64,000 bases of DNA from GCA-003244245 sp035714625 (lineage in GTDB: Bacteria > Actinomycetota > Actinomycetes > Mycobacteriales > Pseudonocardiaceae), in NCBI GenBank assembly GCA_035714625.1, contig DASTLT010000170.1, positions 1-64,000 on the forward strand, written 5' to 3'. Positions within the stretch are counted from its first letter, which is position 1. Every line of letters begins with the position of its first letter. The position numbers were made by a program, and so were the translations under genes. The notes under the pieces were generated by a model that was not told the DNA's origin, did no database searches, and was given only the letters and a program-made list of their open reading frames with translations. Of this stretch, positions 26,994-35,866 are shown one piece after another.

Positions 26994-27473
26994 GGAACTG
27001 CCCTCGGCTCGCAGCGCGGCGGTGAGCCGGGCGGCTCGTGCACCGGCCCGCCCGGGTGCGGGGAGCCGGATTGTCATGGGGCGTTGTTCGGTCCTGGGAA
27101 CAGACAGCGACTGTGGTGCCGGGTACCCCCCGGTGGGTGCGTCGGGGTGCTGGGGGTGCAGCAGGTTCAGCAGGGCTCGCAGGGTCCATCGCGGCGGGCC
27201 TTCATAGGCCCACACCACGACCTCCGGCGCGAAGACATCCACCTTGGCGAGTTTCGGGGCCCGGGCCGCGGTGATCCGCGCAAAGTCGCGGATGGTGACC
27301 AGGTCGATGCAGTGCGGCCAGGCGTAGACGGCGACCAAGGCGTTCGGCGCGGTCTTGGGCCCGCAGCAGTACACGGTGAACCCGTCGGCCAGCACGTCGA
27401 GCAGCAGTTGTTCCACCTCCGGTGGCAGGCGGGTCTGGCTACCGGGGCACGAACCTGACGGCGGGCGGCTCAT
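26727..27473 (-). CDS. Hypothetical protein, 3' part overlapping narI
   Basis: The frame from ATG 27473 runs 248 aa, but only the first 155 or so look like protein: PPEVEQLLLDVLADGFTVYC, NALVAVYAWPHCIDLVTIRD, DVFAPEVVVWAYEGPPRWTL, LNLLHPQHPDAPTGGYPAP. This resembles a small conserved actinobacterial family of unknown function, as I recall it. The remaining codons overlap the narI 3' end on the other strand and are low-complexity, so the natural stop has probably been lost by mutation or indel near 27000. Confidence 0.55.
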   Translation of the reverse strand: MSRPPSGSCPGSQTRLPPEVEQLLLDVLADGFTVYCCGPKTAPNALVAVYAWPHCIDLVTIRDFARITAARAPKLAKVDVFAPEVVVWAYEGPPRWTLRALLNLLHPQHPDAPTGGYPAPQSLSVPRTEQRPMTIRLPAPGRAGARAARLTAALRAEGSSSTAEGGRCGLFPGAGVATGAGGLGFPAAVDHIGPDQVAQRCAEHVHQPRVGPDGQQNEHDQVVQLEADRDTDHQIRLRRQGEQAAEPG

Positions 27474-27503
27474 CTGATCATCAAATCCCCCCTGGATGAG
27501 AAA

Positions 27504-28129
27504 GTGATGGATCCGGAGCGGACCCGAGCTGGGATCAGCGCGCCTCAGCTCGGATTTCTGGCTCTGTCTGGCATAGCCACGGAGGTGGCCGAGCTCGGGT
27601 ACCGCGGCATTTTTGTCGATGCGAATGCGATCAGTCCCGCGCGGATGCACCGGATCATCGCCCGGCTCACCCCAGCGGGGGTGGTGGCGGTCGACGGGTG
27701 CATCTTCGGGTCCCCACCGGGTGGGCAACCTCCCGCCCGGCTCTACCTGGCCGGAGACTCGAGCGCGAACCACCGGATCGCGGACCTGTTCACCGGCTCG
27801 TTGGCCGGACCAGCCGGATCGCCGCCGCGCTCGCCCACGCCCTCGCCGACGACCACGCCGGCACCGAGGCCCTGCTGACCGAGGCGCAGCGTATGCTCCG
27901 CGACATCCTCGTCAATTGAGACTTCCTGCCCAATGTGGTCGTCCGGGCCTGGCGCTGGGCACCGGAGATGCATGAGGTCGCCGAGACCCTGGCTGCCGAG
28001 CACCTGCCTCCCGATCTTGCCTTGGCCACCGCCGACGTCCGGCAGCACTGGGCCGACGCCACCCCCGACGAACCGACTGCCCCGGCCCCCGTCCTGCGTC
28101 GACTCCACCTACCCCCGCAGGGACCTTGA
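27504..28129 (+). pseudogene. Decayed NAD(P)-dependent oxidoreductase (6PGDH-like)
   Basis: Three frame segments add up to one dead gene. 27504 on reads GYRGIFVDANAISPARMHRI and VVAVDGCIFGSPPGGQPPA, typical of 6-phosphogluconate dehydrogenase-like enzymes with a DUF1932 C-terminus. Near 27790 it shifts frame to ALAHALADDHAGTEALLTEA. That frame has a TGA at 27917-27919 and goes on in the same frame as DFLPNVVVRAWRWAPEM and EHLPPDLALATADVRQHW. The N-terminal dinucleotide-binding GxGxxG region and about 30 residues in the middle are missing. Stops and shifts are seen directly; the family is from memory. Confidence 0.72.
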
Positions 28130-28155
28130 TCTGGGTAACGGCGAGCGAGCAGGCG

Positions 28156-28950
28156 TTAGCCCAGCACAGTGGCCGGAGTCACGTGCTGGTTGGTGATCTG
28201 GAGTTGGCGCAGTGAGTAGCGGCGCAGGTTGGTCAACTGGTGCGGGCTGAGCCGGTCACACACCCAGTCCCAGTGCAAGGCGACCCAGTCGCCGGGGGCA
28301 AGCTGGTCGACGAAGCCGCTGCCGTCCACCGACCGCCGCGCGGTCTCCAGCACCGGTTCTCCCAACCCCAGGTGCCGGCCGTCCCAGGTGAGCGGCTGGC
28401 TTCGCACCAGCACCTGATCGCCGGTCACGCTGTCCACCTTCCCCCACCGGACGCGGCACCGGTCGAGCACCTCCAAGGCCTTGGTGGCGATCCGGTCCGC
28501 GCTGAGCAGGCCCACCCACGGGTAGACGCCGAACACGTGGAAACTGTGGTGCGGTACCCCGCCGGCCCGGGCACCCTCGGCAAGCAGGCGGAACTGGCGA
28601 CCGGTGGCCCGGCGGAACCGCTCGTCCATCGAGTTTCCGAGCGCGGTGACCCCGACCCGGTCCAACAAGGGGTTGCCCACCCAGTAAGCCTCCACGACCC
28701 GGTGATCGAGGGGGTCAGGGATGCCGGTCGCGCCAGCGATGAGCTCGAGGTAGGGAAAGGCGCCCTCGAACTGGCGGGCCAACGCGGCCAGGCCGGGATC
28801 CACTATGCCAGTCGCGCCGTACCCCAGCAGTTGCTGGCTGTCTGAGGGACCGCAGTAACCGAGCTCGTTGGGCGGGAAGGCGTAGCGGGCAAACAGCAGC
28901 GCACCCGAGGGACGGTCATTGCCATCGGGAGCTGACTGCACCGCGACCAC
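28156..28950 (-). CDS. Conserved actinobacterial hypothetical protein
   Basis: 264 aa, GTG start. The text GALLFARYAFPPNELGYCGP, DHRVVEAYWVGNPLL, PHHSFHVFGVYPWVGLL and PGDWVALHWDWVCDRLSP corresponds, as far as I remember, to the DUF6390 group of unknown function. There is no signal peptide or membrane helix. The single Cys in GYCGP and the His-rich HHSFHVF segment could bind a metal. It lies 52 bp downstream of the TetR gene, same strand, and may share its transcript. Confidence 0.65.
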   Translation of the reverse strand: MVAVQSAPDGNDRPSGALLFARYAFPPNELGYCGPSDSQQLLGYGATGIVDPGLAALARQFEGAFPYLELIAGATGIPDPLDHRVVEAYWVGNPLLDRVGVTALGNSMDERFRRATGRQFRLLAEGARAGGVPHHSFHVFGVYPWVGLLSADRIATKALEVLDRCRVRWGKVDSVTGDQVLVRSQPLTWDGRHLGLGEPVLETARRSVDGSGFVDQLAPGDWVALHWDWVCDRLSPHQLTNLRRYSLRQLQITNQHVTPATVLG

Positions 28951-29002
28951 CCCAACCGTGCCTGGTTCCCGTCGTGCCTGCAGATTACTACTTCTTCATA
29001 GG

Positions 29003-29731
29003 TCATGGCCGGGCTGCGGCCTCGGTCGCCAGGAGTTTGGTTTGCAGGCCGGCGAGCAGGGCGTCCAGGCCATACTCGAACAGGCCCCGGCGGTGCACGT
29101 TGCCGAGGTAGGCGCGGACGGCCTGGATGGAGGGGATCTTCTCGGGCGGCAGCGCGTCGTAGTACTCGGCCTCATCCGGGGCTGTGGGACCGGTCGACGG
29201 GGCGACCCGGCCGACCAGGTGCAACCCGACGGTGTAGGTGTAGAGGGTCTGGAAGGCGTCGGCGGCATCGCGCCGGGAGAATCCCGCCTCAAGCAGCAGC
29301 GTGATCGCCCGTTCGATGATGCACAGGCCGTGCGGTCCGATCTTGACCTGGGCACTGTAGATCCGGGCCAGGTGATGGTGCGCGGACAGCACCTCGTGGA
29401 AGCTGCACACCAACGCTCGTAGCTGAGTCAGCCAGTCGCCGTCGGTGGCCGAGCAGTCGACCTCGCCCAGCATGAGGTCGAGCATGAGGTCGAGCAACTC
29501 GTCCTTGTCCCGCACGTGGTTGTACAGGGCCATGGGCGAGACCCTGAGGTCGGTGGCCAGCGCGCGCATGGTCAGGGCTGAGATGCCTTGGTCGTCGACG
29601 AGACGCAGCGCGGCGCGCACGATCCGGGCGCGAGTCAGTGGCGGTGGGCGTCTGTCGTCCTCGTCCGGATCGACGCCAACCCAGATCGGTCGGTCGCTGC
29701 GGCTGCGGGAGGTACTGGGCTGGTCGGTCAA
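29003..29731 (-). CDS. TetR/AcrR-family regulator
   Basis: 242 aa from TTG 29731, which has AGGAAAGG just upstream; GTG 29785 is an alternative but lies inside an operator-like palindrome. The HTH is at residues 35-80 (RIVRAALRLVDDQGISALTM, then RALATDLRVSPMALYNHVRD). The C-terminal ligand domain is of the TetR_C_1 type (YTYTVGLHLVGRV). It is divergent from the two ECF sigma genes. The gap carries several perfect short palindromes, so autoregulation and control of the sigma pair are likely, by inference. Ligand unknown. Confidence 0.85.
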   Translation of the reverse strand: MTDQPSTSRSRSDRPIWVGVDPDEDDRRPPPLTRARIVRAALRLVDDQGISALTMRALATDLRVSPMALYNHVRDKDELLDLMLDLMLGEVDCSATDGDWLTQLRALVCSFHEVLSAHHHLARIYSAQVKIGPHGLCIIERAITLLLEAGFSRRDAADAFQTLYTYTVGLHLVGRVAPSTGPTAPDEAEYYDALPPEKIPSIQAVRAYLGNVHRRGLFEYGLDALLAGLQTKLLATEAAARP

Positions 29732-29771
29732 CGATGGTCCTTTCCTCGCCTGCGGTAGACGTCGCAGCACA

Positions 29772-29853
29772 TGTACAACGTACACCTACACCCGATCGGG
29801 TGATAGCGGTTTGCGCCAACTCCTGACACCGTACGTGTTACGTACGACGTACG
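29772..29853. promoter_or_regulatory. Cluster of perfect palindromes, candidate TetR operators
   Basis: The gap between TetR and the first sigma gene holds TGTACAACGTACA (29772-29784), CACCCGATCGGGTG (29789-29802), GTACGTGTTACGTAC (29831-29845) and the overlapping CGTACGACGTACG (29841-29853). Three of them share a GTAC-containing arm with a 3-base centre, the form expected of TetR dimer sites. All palindromes are exact in the sequence; binding is inferred. Confidence 0.65.
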
Positions 29854-29888
29854 CAAAAGTTAGCGACGTAAATGCGGGGAGGAGTGGC

Positions 29889-30509
29889 ATGATCACGATG
29901 CAGGAGGTCCGCCGGGAGGACACCTTCGGTGAGGACTGTGTGCGTGCCCCAGGCGACGTCGCTGACCTGCTGCTGCGCGCCCGCAACGACGATCGGGTGG
30001 CCTGGGAAGAGATCGTTCGCCGGTACAGCAATGTCGTCTTCGCCACAGTGCGGTCCTTCCGCCTGCAGGACGCTGACGTCCTGGACGCCGTGCAGATGAC
30101 CTGGCTGCGGCTGGCCGAGAACGCCCACCGGGTGCAGCATCCGGAGCGGCTGGCGGGATGGCTGGCGACCACCGCCCGCCGGGAGTGCCTGCACATCCTG
30201 CGCCAGCAGGCCAAGCACGCCCCAGCCCCGGTCGACGCGGTCGCGGAGAACGTGGCGGACCCGTCCGCAGGTCCCGAGCAGCGCGTCGTGGACCGCGATA
30301 CGGCGCGGATGCTGTGGCGGCTCGTTGCCGAACTGTCGCCCATCCGGCGGGCCCTGCTGCGGGCCCTCTTCAGCGACAACCCGCGTCCCTACACCGAGGT
30401 CGCCCGCGCCGCGGGAATCCCACCCGGCGGCATCGGGCCCACTCGCGCGCGGGCTCTGCAACAGCTTCGGCGTCAGCTCGACGAACACGGGCTCGGCCCT
30501 GGAGCCTGA
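29889..30509 (+). CDS. ECF sigma factor
   Basis: 206 aa from ATG 29889, preceded by GGGAGGAG. Region 2 is VAWEEIVRRYSNVVFATVRS with the -10-binding DADVLDAVQMTWLRLAEN. Region 4 is ELSPIRRALLRALFSDNPRP followed by PYTEVARAAGIPPGGIGPTRARALQQLR, a GIGPTRAR variant common in Streptomyces and Pseudonocardiaceae ECFs. No anti-sigma gene is adjacent. It ends two bases before the next sigma gene, so the two are co-expressed under the palindrome-bearing promoter region. Confidence 0.85.
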   Translation: MITMQEVRREDTFGEDCVRAPGDVADLLLRARNDDRVAWEEIVRRYSNVVFATVRSFRLQDADVLDAVQMTWLRLAENAHRVQHPERLAGWLATTARRECLHILRQQAKHAPAPVDAVAENVADPSAGPEQRVVDRDTARMLWRLVAELSPIRRALLRALFSDNPRPYTEVARAAGIPPGGIGPTRARALQQLRRQLDEHGLGPGA

Positions 30510-30511
30510 CC

Positions 30512-31072
30512 ATGACGACCGATGCCTTGGTGGGGGCGGCGGTCCGCGGGGATCCGAAGGCCGTGGATGAGGTTCTCCGCTGGATCGGTCCTCTGGTGGT
30601 GCGGTACTGCCGGACCCGGGTCGGACGCCAGGAGAAGACGTTCGCCTCGGCGGACGACGTAGCGCAGGAGGTGTGTCTCGCGGTGCTCACGGCGTTGCCC
30701 AGCTACCGCGACCAGGGTCGACCGTTTCTCGCGTTCGTCTATGGCATCGCGGCGCACAAGGTGGCCGACGCACTTCGCTCGGCCGCGCGCAACCGGACCG
30801 AACCGGTCCCGGAGATCCCGGACTCCGCTATCCAGGGTGACAACCCCGAGCAGCGGGTCATGCAGGCTGAGCTGGCCGAGCGAATGAGCACGCTGCTGGG
30901 CACGCTGCCGGACAAGCAGCGGGAGATCCTCATCCTGCGGGTCGTCACGGGGTTGTCCGCCAAGGAGACGGCCGAGGCGGTCGGATCGACACCCGGCGCT
31001 ATCCGGGTCGCGCAGCACCGGGCCTTGGGACACCTGCGCAAGGTGCTGTCGGCCCCCGCCGAACGGTCTTGA
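30512..31072 (+). CDS. shbA: ECF sigma factor, ShbA-like
   Basis: 186 aa. MTTDALVGAAVRGDPKAVDE, CRTRVGRQEKTFASADDVAQ and LSAKETAEAVGSTPGAIRVA are nearly the text of ShbA, the sigma factor that in Streptomyces transcribes the gene for the principal sigma HrdB (SigD in mycobacteria). The usual neighbours, anti-sigma RsdA and guaB, are not present here. Instead it sits two bases after another ECF gene and next to TetR. It may be a second copy or a relocated one; the rest of the genome would be needed to tell. Confidence 0.82.
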   Translation: MTTDALVGAAVRGDPKAVDEVLRWIGPLVVRYCRTRVGRQEKTFASADDVAQEVCLAVLTALPSYRDQGRPFLAFVYGIAAHKVADALRSAARNRTEPVPEIPDSAIQGDNPEQRVMQAELAERMSTLLGTLPDKQREILILRVVTGLSAKETAEAVGSTPGAIRVAQHRALGHLRKVLSAPAERS

Positions 31073-31238
31073 TCGCGGTGAACCGGAAGGGGACTTGCTG
31101 CCACTCGGCGGTATCAGCGAAGGGCTGCCGGGACTCCAGTAGTCAGGTACCGCAGTATGACGTACCTCGGCCGCCGCCACACGGCGGGGCAGCCCAGATG
31201 GTCAAAGATTGACGATCAACGAGCATGATGGAGATGCC

Positions 31239-31697
31239 ATGACCGAGCAGTCGTCGGCACAGCCGATCCAGAACCCGCTGACGTTGATGATGAAGGCGAA
31301 GTCGCCGCAGGACTACGCCACCCTTCGGCAGGTTATCGAGAAGCTCCAAGCCCAGCCGCCGGACCAGAATCCGGTGACGGTCGCACTCGACAAGATCGGC
31401 ACCGTCCACTTCGCGAGATTCGCGTTTCTCGACTGTGCACAGCAGCTCGCGGTGATCACTTCCTATGATGGCGATTTCGAGACCTACCTCAACGAGTTCG
31501 TCAACGAGATCGGCGATGTCTTCAACACGCTTCTCTCGTTCGTGGAAGATGCTCCGCCGCTTCCGGTGCAGACCTATCGGCAGGAGTTCTTCAACTACGT
31601 CCGGGCACATGATCTACGTTGTGTGCCGCCGTTCTACAGCGCCTACCCCAACCACACTGTGCTCGATATCCTCGATATGGTCAGCGTCCGCAGTTGA
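31239..31697 (+). CDS. Small partner protein of DyP-type peroxidase
   Basis: 152 aa from ATG 31239, behind GGAGATG; a GTG/TTG extension to 31209 is open but less likely. The sequence (NPLTLMMKAKSPQDYATLRQ; KIGTVHFARFAFLDCAQQLA; ITSYDGDFETYLNEFVNEIG) looks like a haem-peroxidase companion or ferredoxin-like dimeric barrel protein. It ends 26 bp before the DyP gene. I do not know a characterised homologue. Possible roles are electron donor adaptor or cargo partner. Confidence 0.6.
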   Translation: MTEQSSAQPIQNPLTLMMKAKSPQDYATLRQVIEKLQAQPPDQNPVTVALDKIGTVHFARFAFLDCAQQLAVITSYDGDFETYLNEFVNEIGDVFNTLLSFVEDAPPLPVQTYRQEFFNYVRAHDLRCVPPFYSAYPNHTVLDILDMVSVRS

Positions 31698-31723
31698 TCC
31701 GAAGCCGAGCAGGGGACACAATC

Positions 31724-33067
31724 ATGACTGCCGTCGACTTGGCAGATGTGCAGGGTCTTATCTTGCGTGGCTACACGATGCCGGTGGCCCGGTATCTGGG
31801 CTTGAGTGTGCGTGACCCGCGAGCGGTCCGCCAGTTCCTGGCTGCTCTGGGTGGGGATGATCCCGCGGTTCCGGCTGTCACCAGCGCAGCGCCTTGGGCG
31901 ATGAAGCCGGACTGCTGCGTCAACCTGGGCATCACCTTTGCCGGACTGGCCGCACTCGGGTTGCCTGCGGAGCAGCTCGCCGGCTTTCCTGCGGAGTACA
32001 CCGAGGGGGCCCCGGCCCGCTCGGCCAGAGTAGGTGACGTCGGTACCAGTGCGCCCGATCAGTGGCTGCCCTGGCTGGTGAATCCTGGACCACACCTGCT
32101 GCTCTCGCTGTTCGCGCAGTCGACCGATGTGCTTGAGTCGGCTACGAAACAACTGGAACAGGCGTGGCATCCGGGCTGCGTCGAGGTGGGCCGCCACGAC
32201 GGTGCCTGGTTGCCCGACAACACCGCCCACTTCGGTTATCGCGACGGTTTGTCGCAACCCACCATTGAGGGGGTCCCGCTTTCCGGGCTGCCCGACCGTC
32301 TTCCGCCGGTCCCGGTGGGAGAGTTCTTGCTGGGTTATCCCAGCCAGCATGTCGAGTTCAGCTATCCGGTACCGGCGCCGGCGCAGTTGGGTCGTAATGG
32401 CAGTTTCGCCGCCTTCCGGGTTCTGGAGCAGGACGTCGACGGGTTCACTGAATTCCTGGCGGAGCAGTCGGCCCGAACCGGACTGTCGGAGGATCTGATC
32501 GCGGCGAAGCTGTGCGGGCGGTGGCGCAACGGTGTACCACTGGTCCTCTCGCCGGACACCGACTCGCCCGACCCGCCAATCCCGCCGCAAGCGCTGAACG
32601 ACTTCGACTATGTCGGGGAGTACAACGATGAGCGAGGTTACCGGTGCCCGATCGGAGCACATATCCGGCGGATGCACCCACGTGGACAGCGGGTCGTCGG
32701 AAACGGGGGTCATCTGCACCGCATCGTTCGACGCGGGGTTCCGTATGGGCCAGCGTATGACCCGGCCCACCCGCGCGACGGCCAGCCCCGTGGACTGCTG
32801 GGTCTTTTCATCGGGGTCAGCCTGAAGGATCAGTTTGAGTTCCTGATGGCTGAGTGGGCCAACACCGGGAGGTTCACCGCCGGGCTGGGCGACACCAAGG
32901 ATCCCTTGCTCGGGGCCACCCCCGAGGGGGCGGGGCGCTTCTCCATACCCCGCCCGGAGGGACCTATGACCCTCACCGGACTGTCCCGCTTCATCACCAC
33001 CCGGGGGGGTGCCTACTGCTTCCTGCCGAGCATCACCGGGATCCGTTACCTGGCGAACCTGGACTGA
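31724..33067 (+). CDS. DyP-type haem peroxidase
   Basis: 447 aa. The signature FGYRDGLSQP contains the GxxDG catalytic Asp. A proximal His candidate occurs in GAHIRRMHPRG, and a distal Arg region in the following NGGHLHRIVRRGVPYGP. Length and insertions place it near the larger C/D-type DyPs. No Tat signal is visible, so it acts in the cytoplasm or inside an encapsulin; no encapsulin gene is in the window. It oxidises dyes or phenols with hydrogen peroxide. Confidence 0.86.
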   Translation: MTAVDLADVQGLILRGYTMPVARYLGLSVRDPRAVRQFLAALGGDDPAVPAVTSAAPWAMKPDCCVNLGITFAGLAALGLPAEQLAGFPAEYTEGAPARSARVGDVGTSAPDQWLPWLVNPGPHLLLSLFAQSTDVLESATKQLEQAWHPGCVEVGRHDGAWLPDNTAHFGYRDGLSQPTIEGVPLSGLPDRLPPVPVGEFLLGYPSQHVEFSYPVPAPAQLGRNGSFAAFRVLEQDVDGFTEFLAEQSARTGLSEDLIAAKLCGRWRNGVPLVLSPDTDSPDPPIPPQALNDFDYVGEYNDERGYRCPIGAHIRRMHPRGQRVVGNGGHLHRIVRRGVPYGPAYDPAHPRDGQPRGLLGLFIGVSLKDQFEFLMAEWANTGRFTAGLGDTKDPLLGATPEGAGRFSIPRPEGPMTLTGLSRFITTRGGAYCFLPSITGIRYLANLD

Positions 33068-33133
33068 CCCGCTGGACGGACCAGGTTTTCATCAGGTGTT
33101 GAGTTTCGTGGGGGGCCACGCTATGGTCCGGCT

Positions 33134-35866
33134 GTGACCATGGCCGGGCAGCCCACCCAGGAGCTGCCTGGCGACCACCACCTGGTCCTTGATCTCGCTG
33201 ACCTCCATGCCGAGCTGGTGCCGGTGGTCGGTGGCAAGGCGGCTCAGCTCGGTGAGCTGACCCGCGCGGGACTTCCGGTGCCGCCCGGGTTCTGCGTCAC
33301 CACGCAGGCATACCGGCAGGTCGTCGCTGGCGGGCAACTCGATGACGTGCTCGAGGCACTTGCCACTGCGGAGGATGCGGCCAGCCTCGCCCGATTGGCC
33401 GGGCGAGCGCGTGCGCTGGTGCTCGCTTCGCCAGTGCCCGCCGATGTGGCGGCTGCGGTCGCCCGCGCCTATGACCACCTGGGGGACGAGGTGCCGGTCG
33501 CGGTGCGGTCCTCGGCGACCGCGGAGGACCTGCCATCCGCGAGCTTCGCCGGCCAGCAGGACACCTACCTCAATGTCGTGGGTGCTGACGCAGTGCTCGA
33601 CGCGATGCGTCGGTGCTGGGCGTCGTTGTGGACCGAGCGGGCGGTGAGCTATCGCACCTCCAACAGCATCGACCACCGGAGCGTGTGGCTCGCGGTCCTC
33701 GTCGAGCAGATGGTCGAAGCACAAGTGGCCGGAGTGATGTTCACCGCCGATCCGGTGACCGGCTGTCGCGGGCACACGGTGATCGACGCCAGCCCCGGCC
33801 TGGGTGAGGCCGTGGTGTCCGGTGCGGTGAACCCCGATCACTTCCTGGTCGACTCCGGTGGCCGGGTCATCGAACGGAGACTGGGTGACAAGCGGGTGCT
33901 CGTCCGGTCCCGCCCCGGTGGTGGCACCGAGCAGGTCAGCGGGCCTGCGCAGGCATCCCGATCCTGCCTGAGTGAGGCGCAGATCCGCGACCTCACGGTG
34001 CTCGGGCAGCGCGTTCAGCAGCACTACGGCGCCCCGCAGGACATCGAGTGGGCGCTGGACCGCGCCGGGGTCTGGTGGCTGACCCAGGCCAGGCCGGTCA
34101 CCACGCTCTACCCGTTACCAGACGGACCGGCAGGAGACGCACTGCTGGTGTACTTCTGCCTCAGCCTGGCCCAAGGGCTGACCAGGCCGATCACCCCGAT
34201 GGGGAGCGCAGCGTTCCGGTTGATCGGGTCCTGCGCCTCGAAAGTGGTGTTCGGCTCCGTCGTGCACGACCCGATCTCCGGCCCGGGCGCGCTCGTCGAG
34301 GCCGGCCAGCGGATGTTCGTCGACATCACGCCGGTGCTGTACAGCCGGGTCGGTCGAGCCCTGGTGCCGCGGGTCCTGGACGTGATGGAGGCTCGCTCGG
34401 CCGTTGTGCTGCGCCGATTGTTCGGTGATCCCCGGTTTGCGGTGCGGAGTACCGCACGCTGGCCGGTCGTCCGGCGTCTGATCGTGCTGGCGGTGCGCTT
34501 TCAGCTCCCACTGCAGATCGTCCAGGCGCTGATTTACCCGCCAGCAGCCCGTCGGCGAGTGGACCGGGTCGGCCGGCGGTTGCGGGCAAAGCTCACCATG
34601 CCCGCAGGGTCGTCCGGCGCGCGGCGGCTGGAGCACGTGCAGCATCTGCTTGCCACGTCGATCATCCCGATCATGCCGCGGGTCACCCCGGTGGCCGCCA
34701 CCGGGTTCCTGGCCCAGGCCCTCGCCGGCAAGCTCGCCGGTGCCGACCTCGAGCCCGACGAGAAGCACGAGGTACTGCGGGCACTGCCGCACAACGTGAC
34801 CACCGAGATGGACCTCGAGCTGTGGGCGCTGGCCACCCGGCTGCGGGCGGACCCGGCAGCGGTGGCTGCACTGCGCGGTCTCGCCCCCGAGGTACTGGCT
34901 GGCCGCTTTGCCAGCCGCGAGCTGCCGCCGGTGCTGCAGCAGGAACTCGGCGGGTTCCTGCGCAGTTATGGTCACCGGGCGGTGGCCGAGATCGATGTCG
35001 GGATGCCGCGCTGGTCCGAGGACCCCACCCATGTGCTGGGTGTGCTGGCTAACTACCTGCGGCTTGATGATCCTGATCTGGACCCCGACGCGCAGTTCGC
35101 GAGGGGTCATCGGGTGGCCGAGGCCGCAGCGCTCAGAGTGGTCGGGCGGGTCCGGAGGCGGAGCCGGGTGCGGGCCGCCGCGGTGCGGTTCGCGCTGCGG
35201 CGAGTCCGCGATTTGGTCGGCATGCGAGAGACGCACAAGGACTATCTAGTGCGCGCCCTTGCGCACGTCCGGGGACAGTTGGCCGAGGTCGGCGCCGAGA
35301 TCGCGGCTGCAGGAGGGCTCGCTGATCCGGCCGACGTATTCTTCCTCGACCTTGCTCAGGCGCGGGTCGCGCTCGCGGGTGCGGACTTCCGGGAGGTCGT
35401 CGCCCAGCGCCGGGCAGACTACGATCACGAGCTTCGCCGCCGCCGGGTACCGCGGATCATGTTCTCCGACGGGACCCAACCCGAGGCACTCATCGGGCCG
35501 GGTCAGGAACCGGCAGATGGTCGGTTGGCAGGCACCCCGGCTTCCGCAGGCACCGTGACCGGCCCGGCCCGGGTGGTGCTCGACCCGGTCGGCGCCCATC
35601 TGGAGCCGGGGGAGATCCTCGTCGCACCCTCCACAGATCCCGGCTGGACACCGTTGTTTCTCACCGCAGGCGGACTGGTCATGGAGATGGGCGGGGCGAA
35701 CTCGCACGGTGCCGTCGTCGCTCGCGAGTACGGCATCCCTGCCGTGGTTGGCGTCCCCGACGCGACGCTGCGCATCACCACCGGACAGTGGATTACCGTC
35801 CAGGGCGCGGCCGGACTGGTCGAGTTGCTGAATGATGCGAGCGATGCGGGAAGGGGCGTCCGGTGA
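33134..35866 (+). CDS. PEP synthase/rifampicin phosphotransferase-like enzyme
   Basis: 910 aa. Residues 15-330 are an ATP-grasp domain of the PEP synthase type (GGKAAQLGELTRAGLPVPPG; VAVRSSATAEDLPSASFAGQ; VAGVMFTADPVTG; DIEWALD). A long middle region follows. The C-terminal swivelling domain carries the phosphocarrier His in NSHGAVVAREYGIPAVVG. This three-part order, without the PEP/pyruvate barrel, is that of rifampicin phosphotransferase, which inactivates rifamycins. The middle region determines the acceptor and cannot be judged here, so resistance is a hypothesis. The next gene overlaps by four bases. Confidence 0.82.
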   Translation: MTMAGQPTQELPGDHHLVLDLADLHAELVPVVGGKAAQLGELTRAGLPVPPGFCVTTQAYRQVVAGGQLDDVLEALATAEDAASLARLAGRARALVLASPVPADVAAAVARAYDHLGDEVPVAVRSSATAEDLPSASFAGQQDTYLNVVGADAVLDAMRRCWASLWTERAVSYRTSNSIDHRSVWLAVLVEQMVEAQVAGVMFTADPVTGCRGHTVIDASPGLGEAVVSGAVNPDHFLVDSGGRVIERRLGDKRVLVRSRPGGGTEQVSGPAQASRSCLSEAQIRDLTVLGQRVQQHYGAPQDIEWALDRAGVWWLTQARPVTTLYPLPDGPAGDALLVYFCLSLAQGLTRPITPMGSAAFRLIGSCASKVVFGSVVHDPISGPGALVEAGQRMFVDITPVLYSRVGRALVPRVLDVMEARSAVVLRRLFGDPRFAVRSTARWPVVRRLIVLAVRFQLPLQIVQALIYPPAARRRVDRVGRRLRAKLTMPAGSSGARRLEHVQHLLATSIIPIMPRVTPVAATGFLAQALAGKLAGADLEPDEKHEVLRALPHNVTTEMDLELWALATRLRADPAAVAALRGLAPEVLAGRFASRELPPVLQQELGGFLRSYGHRAVAEIDVGMPRWSEDPTHVLGVLANYLRLDDPDLDPDAQFARGHRVAEAAALRVVGRVRRRSRVRAAAVRFALRRVRDLVGMRETHKDYLVRALAHVRGQLAEVGAEIAAAGGLADPADVFFLDLAQARVALAGADFREVVAQRRADYDHELRRRRVPRIMFSDGTQPEALIGPGQEPADGRLAGTPASAGTVTGPARVVLDPVGAHLEPGEILVAPSTDPGWTPLFLTAGGLVMEMGGANSHGAVVAREYGIPAVVGVPDATLRITTGQWITVQGAAGLVELLNDASDAGRGVR

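Noticed and set aside
29445..29888. Longer start for the first ECF sigma gene
   Set aside because: The extension crosses the divergent TetR gene and the palindrome region; ATG 29889 has a strong ribosome site and begins normal sigma text.
31079..31180. Inverted GGTAC/GTACC pair downstream of the ShbA-like gene as an operator
   Set aside because: The arms are short with an 11-base centre and could easily occur by chance.
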